Positions 17,796 to 28,341 of a stretch of DNA of 64,000 bases are shown here, piece after piece. The notes under the pieces were generated by a model. That model was not told the origin of the DNA. It worked only from the letters and a program-made list of their open reading frames with translations, and made no database searches. The translations under genes were made by a program, and so were the position numbers. The stretch's first letter is position 1; every line of letters begins with the position of its first letter. This DNA is from Lachnospiraceae bacterium JLR.KK002 (GTDB lineage Bacteria; Bacillota; Clostridia; Lachnospirales; Lachnospiraceae), in contig JAYMNP010000001.1 of NCBI GenBank assembly GCA_036941025.1, positions 1,426,001-1,490,000 of the forward strand. The letters run 5' to 3'.

Positions 17796-18384
17796 AAACA
17801 GGAATGTAAATATCATAACCGATGCGGACGGTAAAAAGCTGGTCTTGATTAACGATATCCGTTTCAAGGGCAAGCGTCAGATTGACTGGGATGATGTAAA
17901 GCAGTATCTCGAAGGATATGTCGGAGACTATTACGAAATCGCTGAAAATGCAGAGCATATTTTTATCGGGAGTGAACTGCCGGAAGAATACACGGAATCA
18001 GAGAGCCGTAAAAGCCTTATGGGTGCAAATGCAAAAGCGAAGGCAAATGCCGCTACTGCGATACCGGAACTGATACAGATAGCATCTAACCCAGCTTTTG
18101 AAGAAAATCGTAAGAAAAAACACAATAAAAACGCAAAATACGGCTGGTACAGGTATGATGTCCGTTTTGCCCTCCCGGTCTATGAGGAAAATACGCTTGT
18201 CAGATACAATATCTTCCATGCCCGGCTTTTGATTAACCATGCTGAAAATGGCAGGAAATATCTGTATGATATTTTGGCAGTAAAAAAAAGAAACGAGCAA
18301 GCCGTAGCAAGATGTACGGTGAAAACCCATTTCTTATTGTCAATAATAAGCTATTTTTTAATTCCTGTCAATCCCCAATTTTGA
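17788..18384 (+). CDS. Conserved mobile-element protein, C-terminus altered at an A8 run
   Basis: 198 residues starting MIENRNVNIITDADGKKLVL; the ATG lies inside the end of the preceding gene, behind AAAGGAAAC. The body reads as an intact soluble protein with a short Ala/Asn-rich helix (KAKANAATAIPELIQIA). At a run of eight A's (18282-18289) the frame departs from what looks like the native end: with seven A's it would read AVKKETSKP and stop at 18307. The final 30 residues, hydrophobic and unlike the rest, are therefore probably frameshift products. Function unknown. Confidence 0.6.
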   Translation: MIENRNVNIITDADGKKLVLINDIRFKGKRQIDWDDVKQYLEGYVGDYYEIAENAEHIFIGSELPEEYTESESRKSLMGANAKAKANAATAIPELIQIASNPAFEENRKKKHNKNAKYGWYRYDVRFALPVYEENTLVRYNIFHARLLINHAENGRKYLYDILAVKKRNEQAVARCTVKTHFLLSIISYFLIPVNPQF

Positions 18385-18422
18385 TTTTTTCAGAATACCG
18401 CCATCGGCATTTTTAATGCAAT

Positions 18423-18441
18423 GGGGGAACTTTGTTCCCCC
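18423..18441 (+). terminator. Perfect hairpin after the plus-strand genes
   Basis: GGGGGAAC-TTT-GTTCCCCC, eight-base perfect arms, 39 bases after the stop. No strong T-run follows; it may act together with the large hairpin next to it. Confidence 0.5.
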
Positions 18442-18453
18442 TTAACCACTCCA

Positions 18454-18533
18454 TAGCATGAGGCGCAGAAGATGTCAAGACCGCCGCAGGCGAGGCGGAG
18501 CCGGTGTCTTGACATCTTCTGCGCCTCATGCTA
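18454..18533. repeat. Large perfect inverted repeat (28-bp arms)
   Basis: Arms TAGCATGAGGCGCAGAAGAT... (18454-18481) and its exact complement (18506-18533) enclose a 24-base GC-rich loop that can itself fold (CGCC...GGCG). It lies between convergent genes, the plus-strand unit and tnpV, so it would block transcription from both sides; it could also be a recognition site for transfer or excision. Confidence 0.85.
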
Positions 18534-18556
18534 CAAAACTTAAAGCCAGAACAAAA

Positions 18557-18916
18557 TTAAAGGGAATAGATCAGATCGTGCAGCACCACTTCCTCCGCCC
18601 TGCTCCTGATGCTGTTCATTTTTTGAAGCCAACAGAGCCAGTCATCGGATTTTAACTGCTCCGTCACTCCCTCTTTCTTAGCCATCTGCCTTACAAGCCT
18701 GTCCATCATCTCATTACATTCTTCATCAATTTCCGCAAGATGCTTCCATAAGGTTTCTGACAAAATCATATATGAATAAATGCCTCCATGATTCTCCTTC
18801 AAAAACTGTTGCCTCATTCTTCCATATTTTCCGATATGATATTCTGTTGTATCCGAAAGTTTGAGGTCGGGAATCAGATAGTCGCCTTCCCAATGATATG
18901 TAATCTCCATATACAC
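18557..18916 (-). CDS. tnpV: TnpV family transposon-encoded protein
   Basis: 119 residues matching the TnpV pattern: GDYLIPDLKL, IGKYGRMRQQFLKE, QMAKKEGVTEQLKSDD, MNSIRSRAEEVVL and a C-terminal L-I-Y-S. Helical, soluble, function unknown, carried by Tn4451-class elements. A second tnpV lies inside the methylase/helicase gene (24938-25291), and the two are clearly homologous (IRxxAEEIVLxEL). Confidence 0.75.
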   Translation of the reverse strand: MYMEITYHWEGDYLIPDLKLSDTTEYHIGKYGRMRQQFLKENHGGIYSYMILSETLWKHLAEIDEECNEMMDRLVRQMAKKEGVTEQLKSDDWLCWLQKMNSIRSRAEEVVLHDLIYSL

Positions 18917-19091
18917 CCGCCTTTCTTTGTGCTAAACTGTTTACAGATACGAATAAAAGAATTTACCACCTTCTTCCCTTACCACAACATCTGCAAGTTT
19001 CCATTCACCACAAATGAGCCAGCCGCATATGTTGTATTTTAGCAGATGCTCATTTCCGCTAAAATACTGCGTTTGTCGGAAATGTTTACAT

Positions 19092-22000
19092 CTACAGTTC
19101 ACAACATATCACATCGTCCATGTACTGGCACTTGGCAAACATATCCGAAGATTTCTGCGCTTCCGTCTGTGCGATGCCCGCCACATTCCTCATCTTTGTG
19201 TATAAAAAGAGGTTCTTATAGTTATGGCTTTCATCTACAAACAGCCGATCCACGCCCAACTGTTCAAAGGTCACAACATTGTCTTTCCGGCTGGAATCGT
19301 TTAAGCGGCTTAATCTGGTAGAAAGTGATTTTTTTGTCTTTTCCATCTGTTTAATGGAGTAACGCTCGCCATTCTCCGCTTTGAGGGCTTCGATTGCCAT
19401 TTCAATTTCTGTTATCTGCCTTTCAATCATCGCCATCTGCCTTTCGGTGGAAAGCGGGATTTTCTCGAACTGACTGTGACCGATAATCACAGCGTCATAA
19501 TCCCCTGTCGCTATCCGGGAGCAGAACTTTTTCCGGTTTGCGGGTTCAAAATCCTTCTTGGTTGCCGCTAAGATATTCGCCCCCGGATACAGGCGCAGGA
19601 AGTCACTCGCCCACTGCTCCGTCAAATGGTTTGGCACGACAAATAAGCTCTTTTGGCACAATCCCAACCTCTTATTTTCCATTGCCGCCGCAATCATTTC
19701 AAAGGTCTTTCCCGCACCCACGCAATGGGCAAGGAGCGTGTTGTCCCCGTATAACTGATGCGCCACAGCGTTAAGCTGGTGCGGTCTGAGTACGATGTCC
19801 GGCGTCATTCCGGGGAATTTTAAGTGCGAACCGTCATATTCCCTCGGTCTTGTGGAATTGAAAAGCTCGTTATACTTTGCGCATAAATCCTGCCTGCGCT
19901 CCGGATCACGAAATACCCAGTCCTTAAATGCTTCCCTTATGGCTTCCTGCTTCTGGCTTGCAAGCATGGTTTCTTTTTTATTGAGGACTCTCTTTTCCTT
20001 CCCGTCCTCCGTAACCACATCAAAGATACGGGTGTCACGAAGGTTCAGGGAATCTTCTAAAATCCTGTATGCGTTTGCCCTGCCTGTTCCGTAGGTCATA
20101 TTGACAAGGGCATTTCCCCTGTCTGCATTTTTCCCTTTTACGTTCCACTGCCCGGTCACGCCTGAAAACTGTACGCCCATTGTCTTACGGTCAAACAGGT
20201 ATTCCGGCGTTTCAAAAGTTTCACGCATGAAGTCCTCAATATATTTTGTGGAAATCCATGTAGCGCCGATACGCACCTCAATCTCCGATGCGTCAAGCTC
20301 CTTCGGCTGTACGCTTTCCAGTGAGGATACGTTAATGGCATATTCCGGGTGGTTTTCCGCAAAGGTTCTCGCTACTGACAGCTTCTCCCGCACGTTCCCG
20401 CTTAAATACTCGTCTGCGGTTTCCCATTCCTCTGTGACCGGGTTCTGGAAGATTACTCCGGCAAGCTCCTTCGTGATTTCCTCCACGCTCTTGTCCGCAA
20501 GCTCCGACATATAGGCTAAATCCACGCCCGCCTTCTCGCTAAGTGATACCGCCAGCGCTTCGCTGGCTGTGTCCACGCTCGTCACAACTTCCTGCTTTTT
20601 AATGGTACGTTTCGAGAACATATCCGCCTTGCCAATAAACTTCCCCTCATCGTCCAGATTTTCAAGGGAACATAACAGGCAGTAGCTGGAATCCTGATTG
20701 AACGCCCTTTTATTGGTCTGTGAGCTGATAAGACCGAATTTCTTGGAGAAATCATCGTATAACTGATTCAACTCCGTCTGTTTGTTTTTAATCATATCAT
20801 CCGGGTATTCTTCCAACTGGAAGTTTATCAATTCCTGCGTGCAGTCCCGGATTGCCACCATGCCCTTCATGCGCTGCTCCGCTTTCTCCGAAACGTCCAC
20901 AGGCTTCATAATGGAATTTTCCCGGTAATACACTTTATCGTCCACTACGGTATAGCTGTAATTCTTCACATCCGGATCGGCGGGTATGTTCTCCCTTGCC
21001 AGTTCATCTTCAATCTCGTTAAAATCCGCCTGCTCGATGCTGCCCTCCACATAGGAAAGCGCATGGTTAAGCTGTGCCGACAGGGGAAGGGAATCATCCG
21101 GCAGACAGGCGCTCTCCATGCCATGCGCCCCGGTAACCATCTCCATTTTTCCAAGCACCATTTCCGGGTGGTCTGCGAAATACTGGTTCATCACGATACC
21201 GTCTTTTTCCGTCAGATGCACCCAGTCCGGTTCAATGTCTAATACCCGGTCACGCTTCTTTAAGAACAGAATGTCCGAAGTGACCTCCGTACCCGCATTT
21301 TCCTTAAAGGCTGTGTTCGGGAGCCTGACCGCCCCTAAAAGCTCCGCCCGCTGTGCAAGGTATTTCCGCACCTCCGGGTTTTTCTTATCCATCGTTCCCT
21401 TTGAAGTGACAAAGGCAACAATGCCGCCCGGACGCACTTTATCCAAAGTCTTTGCGAAAAAATAATCGTGGATTAAAAAGTTATGCTTGTCATACTGCCT
21501 GTCAGACACTTTATACTGTCCGAAAGGCACATTTCCCACCGCCACGTCAAAAAAGTCATTGGGATAATTTGTATTCTCAAATCCGGTGATTTTAATATCC
21601 GCATGAGGGTAAAGCTGTTTTGCGATGCGCCCGGTAATCCCGTCCAGCTCCGCCCCGTAGAGCCTGCTCCCCGCCATTTCCTCCGGCAGACAGCCATAGA
21701 AATTCCCAATGCCTGCGGCGGGATCTAACACGTTCCCTCTGGTAAATCCCATTTTCCCCACTGCCTCATAGATTGCCTGAATGATGACCGGGCTTGTGTA
21801 GTGGGCATTTAACGTGCTTTCCCTTGCGGAAGCGTATTCCTCCGGGGATAACAGGTTCTTTAATTCCTGATACTCATTCGCCCAGTTCGCTTTGGAAGAA
21901 TCAAAGGCATCGGCAAGACCGCCCCACCCCACATATTTTGCTAAGACTTCCTGTTCCTCCGGTGTGGCAGTGCGGCGTTCCCCTTCAATCTTTTCAAGGG

Positions 22001-25000
22001 TTCGTATGGCTTCCACGTTCTGCCGGAATTTCTCTTTCGGCGCAAATCCTTTCCTGGTATTCTCCGCTTCATTGAAAGAGATACGGTAATTGACTGCGAC
22101 TGTTTTATCAATCTCCGGCTCTTTTTGTGGTACTTTTTCCGGCTCTGGTGGGTTGCCCCCGGTCAGCGTTTCCACATCACCCATGACCTGCCGGATAAAC
22201 GGATCGTTTTCTAAGGCGGTTTCATCTACTAAATGCCCGTCCACAATCCCGGCTTTTTCCAGACCTTCCCGGACAGCCTGTGTGTCAATGTCGGAAAAAT
22301 CATCTTTTTCAGCAGAATCTTTTGCTTCTGAAACAGTTCCCGGCTCTGTAACAATATTTTCTGCTTCTTTCCCCTGTAAATCTCCGTTGAGATTTTGGCA
22401 GAAAACATCCGCTTCCTCCGGTGTGTCAAATGTCGGCACTGTGCCATCGCCTGTCACATAATAATCCTGTGTTTCGCTGTCCCATACCGCATAAGGCTCT
22501 GTAAAGGCATCCGAAGTTTCCGTAACCGTAAAGCGTACTGTTTCTTCCTGTTCCGGTTCTTCTGTCCGTTTTTCCGGCTCTGCATCCGGGTGATTTTCCT
22601 CCCGGCGCTCTCCTGCCGACTCTGCTTCAGATACTTCCGCAGCGTGTCCCTCCCTCTGCTGTCCCGGCTCGTTCTCATAACGTGCCGCATACTTCTGTGC
22701 TTCCTTCAGCAGGGCATCCATCTCCACCGCTTTTTCCGCATTGCCGCTTATTGACTGCATCAGTACATAATCGGCGGCTTCCAGAAACAGGGTGTCATAA
22801 ACTGCCCTGCCCTCCAACCTCCTGTCAGCGTCCTCTATGGCAACCGCCCCGGTATCCTCGTTCCAGCCGACCACATCTTTCATGGACAGCGCACCGCAGA
22901 TTTTTACCACTACGGACATTTCCGCAAGCCTTTCAGCCAGTGCTTTCTCACTTTCACTGGATTTATTTTCTGGTTCGGGACTCTGAATATTGTCCCCGGA
23001 AATTTCCGCTTCCTGCTCCGGTACAGCCATTTTTTCCGGTTCTCTGTCACGCTCTATATACCGCCTTGCCTGATTGGTAAAACCGTCCAAAACAGCCGGG
23101 TGTGAAGTGACGATATAATCCCTTGTCTGCCAGTCAGCGGAAGGCACAAGGCTTTTCGCCCATTCTTTATTGTTTGGGGAAAAACGCCCGTCATGGGATA
23201 AGTGCGTGATTGTGTTGGCAAGGACAATCTCTACCCGTTCCTTCCCGTACTGCCGGATAACGCCCTCTGCGGTATCCCCCGGAAGTGTGTAACCGTCAAA
23301 TTTCTCCGCAATCGCTTTTTCTATGGCATCTTTGCACTCCACCCGGACACCATGCTCCAGCTTTTCCTGCTCCCGGCGCATGGCTTCCTCCGCCTGCTCT
23401 TTTTTGTACTGTGCGAAGGCTTCCTTCCCTTTCGGCGTAAGGTATTTATCCGCATTGACAAGTTCCCTGATGCGCTTCTCCACCACGTTCCATGTTAAAA
23501 GCACTTTTGTGTATGAATCGCCTATTCTGCCTTTCCCCAATTTGATTCCTTTGGAATCGTGCCATTCATCGCTCCGGTCTGAACCAGTTAAGGCGGGAGA
23601 ACCGCCGCCTGTACCGTATTCATTTTTTAGGAAAGCTATATTTTCCTTCCTGTCATGCCCCTCCATAAAATATTCATAGATACGGAAATTCCCATGATGA
23701 TAGCCACTTCCACCCGTCAGACGGTTATCTATCTCGTCCTGTGTAATAAAATCCTCATGCAGCACCTCCACGCTGTCCTGTACCGGGTATTCCGTTTTCT
23801 CTGTGCTTAAATCCGCAATCTCTGAAAGCAGATGCTCCGGCTTTTTTACATACCGCCACCTGATCTGCTTTTCCCCGGCTTCAATCTGCTCTTTTGCGTG
23901 GGAAAGCTCCCCGGCGATGACATCACGCCCCTCCTGCGTGGATAAAAGCTCGCAGAGGTTTGTCATGCTCTCCGGGTGGTTGTAAGTCTTAATCGGTATG
24001 TTCTCCGGGATTTCCCCGATGCCGTCCCGGAAGAAATTGAACAGGTCATTTGACACCCTCTGGCGTTCCACCGCATCCACAAGGAACACTTCATTTGCGC
24101 CCATGTAAGAGCCATTCTCCACCATAGAACGGACAACGCCCTCTATTTCCTGCCAGCCCATCACCGCAGCCGGGTTTTCCTTTGCGGACATCCCATAGCC
24201 GATGCTCATGCCGGATTCATTGAACCAGACGGATATGGGATTGCTGCCAAAATCAAAGCCTTTCCCCGTAGTACGGTACTCATTTTTCAGAAACTCCGCC
24301 ATTTCCTCCGGCGTTTTGCCCTGCTGGTACTTGGCATAAATGCGGCTCCTGCTGTTATCCCGTCCGCCCCCTGTGCGTAAAATGGCTTCAAGCTGCTCCT
24401 CTGGCAGAGAAAAAGCGGCGGGCATGGTATATTTCTCTCCTGCCTGCGCCGCTTCTATCGTGCCGATCTGTTCCTCTATCGTGGGGAATAAACTAAGCTG
24501 CTGGTAACTTTGCGTTTCCTTCGGTTCTTCCCACTGCGGTATCTGCCCCTCTTTCAGATATTCGCCCTTTTCCATGTAAAAGGCGATGCTGTCCCTCACA
24601 GCTTCCCATGATATAGTTGCTTCCGCTGTCCGGTTTAAATAGCTCCCCTTCCAGACCGTCAGACCGTTTTCGTCCGCCCTGTACCCGGCTCTTTCCTCCC
24701 CTACATAAAACTCGGTAAATTCCTTGTGCCTGTAACTGTTTTTGATATATTCCGTCTGTTTATCCTTATCCGGCTCGAAAAGCATTACCCCGGCAATGTC
24801 CGGGCATTTATGCACCATAAATTCATCAAACCGCAAGATGCCTTTCTCTATTTCAGACAAAGAAAGACCGGGCAATGGTTCTCCACTGTCCGGCTCTGGT
24901 AAATCCTTATTTTCAGTTTTTTCAGTCGCTTCTTCACTTACAGGCTGTATACCAGCTCTTTCAGTACGATTTCCTCCGCCGAGTGCCTGATGTTGTTCAT

Positions 25001-26198
25001 CTTCTGAACCCAGAGCATCTGGTTCTCTGCCTTGAGTTTTTCCGTCACTCCCTCCTGCTTCATCATCTGCCCGGTCAGTAATTCCATCCTCTGCTCCGCC
25101 TGCTCCTGAATGGTCAGAAGATGCTCTTTCAGCTTCCCTTTCAGCAGAAGCCCGGTGTAAATCCCCTTCTTGTGTTCCTGTAAGTAGTTCTTCCTCATCA
25201 GTCCGTATTTCGTGAGCGTCCCCTCCGGCTGCTCGTCCATCTTCAACATCGGTATCATGTAATCCCCGTTCTTCTCGTAGGTCAGATTCATTATTATTTC
25301 CCCTTTCCCCGGCGTTCCCGGTCTGTGTGGTAAGTTGTACGTCCTCCGTTTCGCTTTCATGCTTTAAAGCATTATAGCGTGTGTCAGAGGTATTTGCAAG
25401 TCCTTTTTCGGCAAAATTTCTTGATGCTTCCTTTCCGGCGATTTCCCTGTCATACGCCCCAATTGCTTTGCCAATCTCCATAAGCACAGGCTTGGATAAA
25501 TCGGATATGCTGTCACCGATATGTGACAGGGTTTCGATTGTATTAAACTCATGGATATAGGGGAACTGGATTTCCTCTGCCAGCTCTGCATCTTCCATGC
25601 CGCACCGCTTTAAGACGGTGTAGGCGATGCTGTCCGCCAGCGTTTCCCGGACACGAACAGCGATATTCAGTTCGTCCAGTTCCTCCAGAAAACTTCCCTC
25701 TTTCAGATATTCCATATCTGAAGCAAGCTCCCCATAACAGTCCTGCGCAAGCCGGGAAGCAATCTCCCTGATCCTGTCCACAAATCCCGCTTCCTTGTTG
25801 GTATCCCCGTAAATCCCTTCCAGACGGTTCAGAACCGCTTCCTGATGTTCCTCCCGCATCTCCCAAAGCTGGGGGAAACGCCCGATGCGCCTTGCCTTAT
25901 GCACGTCCGATATGTCAAAGACGTACCGCAGTCCGGTGTAGGGACTCCCATCTTCATCCAGAAGCGCAATCCCCTTTGCGCCCTTGTTTACCCAACAGTG
26001 CATTTTTTCATTCCATATCTCTATGGAAGCGCAGGCTGTGGCATCTGGTCTTTGGGCATAGATAAGGAGCTGGTCTTTGAACGGGTATTTGTAGAGCCTT
26101 GATGCTGTGTTCAGATATTTCTTCCAGCTTTCTTCATTTCTCGCCACCCTCTTTGATGTTTCTTCGGAGAGTGCGGAAATTACGTCATATTTTCTCAT
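19092..26198 (-). CDS. DNA methylase/SNF2-type helicase fusion, C-terminus truncated
   Basis: 2368 residues. The N-terminus (about 1-110) is the conserved region of ICE polyvalent proteins; about 300-400 is a low-complexity hydrophilic linker. An N6-adenine methylase module has [13 protein letters not shown] and NVPFG near 1555, and the helicase module has HCVGAGKT at about 2159-2166 and DESHNYKN near 2323. The frame then runs into unrelated DNA and stops right after KCQYMDDV, so the second RecA-like lobe is missing and ATP-driven remodelling is unlikely. Intact versions are thought to protect or process element DNA during transfer. GGAGG precedes the ATG; a leader terminator lies upstream. 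Confidence 0.85.
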   Translation of the reverse strand: MRKYDVISALSEETSKRVARNEESWKKYLNTASRLYKYPFKDQLLIYAQRPDATACASIEIWNEKMHCWVNKGAKGIALLDEDGSPYTGLRYVFDISDVHKARRIGRFPQLWEMREEHQEAVLNRLEGIYGDTNKEAGFVDRIREIASRLAQDCYGELASDMEYLKEGSFLEELDELNIAVRVRETLADSIAYTVLKRCGMEDAELAEEIQFPYIHEFNTIETLSHIGDSISDLSKPVLMEIGKAIGAYDREIAGKEASRNFAEKGLANTSDTRYNALKHESETEDVQLTTQTGNAGERGNNNESDLREERGLHDTDVEDGRAAGGDAHEIRTDEEELLTGTQEGDLHRASAEREAERASSDHSGAGGAEDGITDRADDEAGGSDGKTQGREPDALGSEDEQHQALGGGNRTERAGIQPVSEEATEKTENKDLPEPDSGEPLPGLSLSEIEKGILRFDEFMVHKCPDIAGVMLFEPDKDKQTEYIKNSYRHKEFTEFYVGEERAGYRADENGLTVWKGSYLNRTAEATISWEAVRDSIAFYMEKGEYLKEGQIPQWEEPKETQSYQQLSLFPTIEEQIGTIEAAQAGEKYTMPAAFSLPEEQLEAILRTGGGRDNSRSRIYAKYQQGKTPEEMAEFLKNEYRTTGKGFDFGSNPISVWFNESGMSIGYGMSAKENPAAVMGWQEIEGVVRSMVENGSYMGANEVFLVDAVERQRVSNDLFNFFRDGIGEIPENIPIKTYNHPESMTNLCELLSTQEGRDVIAGELSHAKEQIEAGEKQIRWRYVKKPEHLLSEIADLSTEKTEYPVQDSVEVLHEDFITQDEIDNRLTGGSGYHHGNFRIYEYFMEGHDRKENIAFLKNEYGTGGGSPALTGSDRSDEWHDSKGIKLGKGRIGDSYTKVLLTWNVVEKRIRELVNADKYLTPKGKEAFAQYKKEQAEEAMRREQEKLEHGVRVECKDAIEKAIAEKFDGYTLPGDTAEGVIRQYGKERVEIVLANTITHLSHDGRFSPNNKEWAKSLVPSADWQTRDYIVTSHPAVLDGFTNQARRYIERDREPEKMAVPEQEAEISGDNIQSPEPENKSSESEKALAERLAEMSVVVKICGALSMKDVVGWNEDTGAVAIEDADRRLEGRAVYDTLFLEAADYVLMQSISGNAEKAVEMDALLKEAQKYAARYENEPGQQREGHAAEVSEAESAGERREENHPDAEPEKRTEEPEQEETVRFTVTETSDAFTEPYAVWDSETQDYYVTGDGTVPTFDTPEEADVFCQNLNGDLQGKEAENIVTEPGTVSEAKDSAEKDDFSDIDTQAVREGLEKAGIVDGHLVDETALENDPFIRQVMGDVETLTGGNPPEPEKVPQKEPEIDKTVAVNYRISFNEAENTRKGFAPKEKFRQNVEAIRTLEKIEGERRTATPEEQEVLAKYVGWGGLADAFDSSKANWANEYQELKNLLSPEEYASARESTLNAHYTSPVIIQAIYEAVGKMGFTRGNVLDPAAGIGNFYGCLPEEMAGSRLYGAELDGITGRIAKQLYPHADIKITGFENTNYPNDFFDVAVGNVPFGQYKVSDRQYDKHNFLIHDYFFAKTLDKVRPGGIVAFVTSKGTMDKKNPEVRKYLAQRAELLGAVRLPNTAFKENAGTEVTSDILFLKKRDRVLDIEPDWVHLTEKDGIVMNQYFADHPEMVLGKMEMVTGAHGMESACLPDDSLPLSAQLNHALSYVEGSIEQADFNEIEDELARENIPADPDVKNYSYTVVDDKVYYRENSIMKPVDVSEKAEQRMKGMVAIRDCTQELINFQLEEYPDDMIKNKQTELNQLYDDFSKKFGLISSQTNKRAFNQDSSYCLLCSLENLDDEGKFIGKADMFSKRTIKKQEVVTSVDTASEALAVSLSEKAGVDLAYMSELADKSVEEITKELAGVIFQNPVTEEWETADEYLSGNVREKLSVARTFAENHPEYAINVSSLESVQPKELDASEIEVRIGATWISTKYIEDFMRETFETPEYLFDRKTMGVQFSGVTGQWNVKGKNADRGNALVNMTYGTGRANAYRILEDSLNLRDTRIFDVVTEDGKEKRVLNKKETMLASQKQEAIREAFKDWVFRDPERRQDLCAKYNELFNSTRPREYDGSHLKFPGMTPDIVLRPHQLNAVAHQLYGDNTLLAHCVGAGKTFEMIAAAMENKRLGLCQKSLFVVPNHLTEQWASDFLRLYPGANILAATKKDFEPANRKKFCSRIATGDYDAVIIGHSQFEKIPLSTERQMAMIERQITEIEMAIEALKAENGERYSIKQMEKTKKSLSTRLSRLNDSSRKDNVVTFEQLGVDRLFVDESHNYKNLFLYTKMRNVAGIAQTEAQKSSDMFAKCQYMDDVICCEL
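24938..25291 (-). CDS. tnpV: TnpV protein encoded inside the methylase/helicase gene, other frame
   Basis: 117 residues on the same strand but in another frame than the 2368-aa protein. The start at 25291 has its own site AAAGGGGA seven bases upstream. The sequence is an unmistakable Tnp[63 protein letters not shown]. In the host frame the same bases give a featureless linker rich in Asp, Glu, Gly and Arg, which is what overprinting predicts. Expression needs only internal initiation on the large mRNA. Confidence 0.8.
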   Translation of the reverse strand: MNLTYEKNGDYMIPMLKMDEQPEGTLTKYGLMRKNYLQEHKKGIYTGLLLKGKLKEHLLTIQEQAEQRMELLTGQMMKQEGVTEKLKAENQMLWVQKMNNIRHSAEEIVLKELVYSL

Positions 26199-26235
26199 GG
26201 TAAACCTCCATTTCCTGTTTATTGTTTTTGGGCAA

Positions 26236-26276
26236 TAAAAAAGGTGGCTATGGTTCGTTCATAAGCCATTGCCACC
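26236..26276 (-). terminator. Leader terminator ahead of the methylase/helicase gene
   Basis: Minus strand: GGTGGCAATGG and CCATAGCCACC pair and are followed by TTTTTTATTG. It sits about 40 bases before the ATG at 26198, the position of an attenuator, and also just after the HEPN-gene block. Confidence 0.65.
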
Positions 26277-26330
26277 AGTGACGGTAAACTTTATTCAATT
26301 TTTGTATGCTCCTTTCCTCGGATTTTTCAT

Positions 26331-26363
26331 ATAAGAAAAGCACCTAAGATTTCTCCTAAGTGC
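26331..26363 (-). terminator. Terminator of the HEPN gene
   Basis: Minus strand: GCACTTAGG and CTTAGGTGC pair over nine positions with two G-T pairs, followed by TTTTCTTAT. It begins 26 bases after the stop of the HEPN gene. Confidence 0.7.
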
Positions 26364-26388
26364 ATTTTCTATCTTTAAATCCTATTTT

Positions 26389-27846
26389 CTAAAAAATCTT
26401 ATGAATTACTCGCTTTATTGCATCATGTGAAATTCCAGTATTATCTAAAATCATAACATATATCATACATCTGGCTAACTGAAATGTATAGGCGTGAATA
26501 TCCTCTATGTCTTTCGGGTGTCCATGTCCTATTTCATTTCGCATCTTAGAAAATATCTGACCTAAATTGATGTTTCCTTCAAAACGAATTTTCATTCGCT
26601 GTGCTAACATTTTCTTATAATCATTTAAAATATCTGCATACTTCTTTAACACATTATTAAATTGTTCTTCTAAAGAAAAATCAATTTTATCAAGGTCATC
26701 TAATAATTTCTTTGCATATTTTATAATTTTGTCTTTCTTTTTTCTTGATGTTTGCTGTTCTTTTAATTCTTCAGCAGCACTTTCAAACCTCTTTTTTATA
26801 TATTCCAATAATTCTTCTTTTAAAGAATCGCTTTCCTCTTGATCCACTAATTTACAGGACTCGTCAATCACCACATCATTTGCTAATTGCTTTATTTGCT
26901 GGAACTCTGCATTAGTTTCTATTTTTGTTTCTTGTGTACGGTCATACTCTCCTTCAAAACTTAAAGCACATTCCAAAAAACTTGTATGGCTTAATTCCTT
27001 ATACTCTGTATCATTATCTGGAACAAATAACTCATCCGAAGTATCTCTTTGACGCCTCTCTGCAATATATTGAAAAAGTTCTCCAAATTTATCTCCAATA
27101 TCTCTTGTAAGAATTGTATTCAAATCAGAATTTGTATACTCACCTCTATCTATCGTTCTGAAATAAACAATCCCTGTTTTTTCAATTTTTTTATCGCTGT
27201 TTCTCTTATAAATCTTAATATCATCAAACTTTATATTTCGGCGGAAACTCAAAAATTTCATAAAATCAAATACCCACAAATAACAGTCTGGTATTATATC
27301 AGTTCCAACCGATTCTTTAAAATCAATATAAAATCGTGGCGTACAAGTGCCTATATTACGTTCTCCCCACCTGTCATTATAATAAATAGAGTAGTCAATT
27401 CCTACTTCGCATAATATCCCATTAACTATTGCCGGATATTTTGTATTTATTTCATTCCAATATCGAGGTTCTTTTGCATATAAGCGTTCATTCCAGTCTA
27501 TCCCGTCATCAATCTTCTTCATCACATTAGCACTGCCACCAGCAAATACATCTATTGGCTTTCCTGTAAACATAATTCTATCAAATTGTGAAAGATTGTC
27601 TGGCGGATTATTACCGCTCGAATAAATATATCCTTTACACGAGATGCTTCTCCCATTATATATACAACCGAACATTTTAAAATTATAATTATTAAAAAGA
27701 TAGCCCTCAACAATATCCTTCTCTATCCTTTCATGTTGCAAGCAAAAAAAGTGTTCTTCATCTACTATAATCTTAAAATCCTTATGATTCTCTGAAATAA
27801 AACGTATTTCATTTTCCTCAAGTCCACTCAAATATCCTTCTAACAT
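26389..27846 (-). CDS. HEPN-domain protein, ApeA-like candidate defence ribonuclease
   Basis: 485 residues from the ATG at 27846 (GGGAGG four bases upstream; an ATG twelve bases earlier is less well placed). The C-terminal 110 residues are helical and contain MRNEIGHGH, the R-x4-H signature of HEPN ribonucleases (R at about 436). The N-terminal 250 residues are beta-rich (FKMFGCIYNGRSISCKGYIY...), as in the ApeA group, whose members give abortive phage resistance. A coiled region (about 350-400) links them. The gene is much more AT-rich than its neighbours and has its own promoter and terminator, so it looks like imported cargo. Family assignment is by motif and layout only. Confidence 0.6.
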   Translation of the reverse strand: MLEGYLSGLEENEIRFISENHKDFKIIVDEEHFFCLQHERIEKDIVEGYLFNNYNFKMFGCIYNGRSISCKGYIYSSGNNPPDNLSQFDRIMFTGKPIDVFAGGSANVMKKIDDGIDWNERLYAKEPRYWNEINTKYPAIVNGILCEVGIDYSIYYNDRWGERNIGTCTPRFYIDFKESVGTDIIPDCYLWVFDFMKFLSFRRNIKFDDIKIYKRNSDKKIEKTGIVYFRTIDRGEYTNSDLNTILTRDIGDKFGELFQYIAERRQRDTSDELFVPDNDTEYKELSHTSFLECALSFEGEYDRTQETKIETNAEFQQIKQLANDVVIDESCKLVDQEESDSLKEELLEYIKKRFESAAEELKEQQTSRKKKDKIIKYAKKLLDDLDKIDFSLEEQFNNVLKKYADILNDYKKMLAQRMKIRFEGNINLGQIFSKMRNEIGHGHPKDIEDIHAYTFQLARCMIYVMILDNTGISHDAIKRVIHKIF

Positions 27847-27895
27847 ATAACCTCCCATAATATTTATATCTATTTTTAGCTAATATATTATGGAA

Positions 27896-27924
27896 ATTAT
27901 ACCACCCTATCAGTTGTAACTCAA
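27896..27924 (-). promoter_or_regulatory. Strong sigma-A promoter of the HEPN gene
   Basis: Minus strand: TTGAGT, a 17-base spacer, TATAAT, about 50 bases before the start codon at 27846. It is the best consensus promoter I saw in the window. Confidence 0.8.
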
Positions 27925-27951
27925 TTTCTTCTCAGAATATTTCATATTTCA

Positions 27952-27980
27952 GTTGTAGGGTACTTAACGCACCCTACAAC
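27952..27980. promoter_or_regulatory. Perfect 10-bp-arm palindrome between XRE gene and HEPN promoter
   Basis: GTTGTAGGGT and ACCCTACAAC around nine bases. It lies 28 bases upstream of the HEPN -35 and just after the XRE stop. No T-run, so an operator is as likely as a terminator. CAGTTGTA recurs next to the promoter. Confidence 0.55.
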
Positions 27981-27990
27981 TTACTATCAA

Positions 27991-28326
27991 TCACTCATAG
28001 AAACCATGTTCCTCAATGCCTTTTTCCAAAATGGTATGTATCAGTTCCTCCAGCTCTACACCGTTTATCTCACTGACCACAATCAGCTTTGCAAGGGTAT
28101 CTTTCTGTACAGATATGGCATACTGTTCCTCATCGGCACGAAGCTCATGGACGCAGATGCCAAGCCCGTCCGCAATCCTGCACACCACGCCAAGCTCCGG
28201 CTCTCTGATGCCCGCCAGAATATCCATGATTGTCCTCTCCGGCACTCCCGACATTCTGGAAAGCTCCATAATACTAATTTCTTCCTCTTTCATCACGTTT
28301 AATAGCTTATCCCCGGTTGTAAACAT
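27991..28326 (-). CDS. XRE-type HTH regulator
   Basis: 111 residues. Residues about 13-60 form a Cro/C1-type HTH (EISIMELSRMSGVPERTIMDILAGIREP ... VCRIADGLG); the C-terminus is an acidic helical segment. Small XRE proteins in this position of the conjugation module are thought to be local repressors. It follows topB by 15 bases and may be co-transcribed with it. Confidence 0.75.
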   Translation of the reverse strand: MFTTGDKLLNVMKEEEISIMELSRMSGVPERTIMDILAGIREPELGVVCRIADGLGICVHELRADEEQYAISVQKDTLAKLIVVSEINGVELEELIHTILEKGIEEHGFYE

Positions 28327-28341
28327 CTTTCTTCCTCCCTA

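Noticed and set aside
22090..23080. Long plus-strand frames opposite the methylase/helicase gene
   Set aside because: They mirror the codon pattern of the minus-strand gene, lack ribosome sites and resemble no protein.
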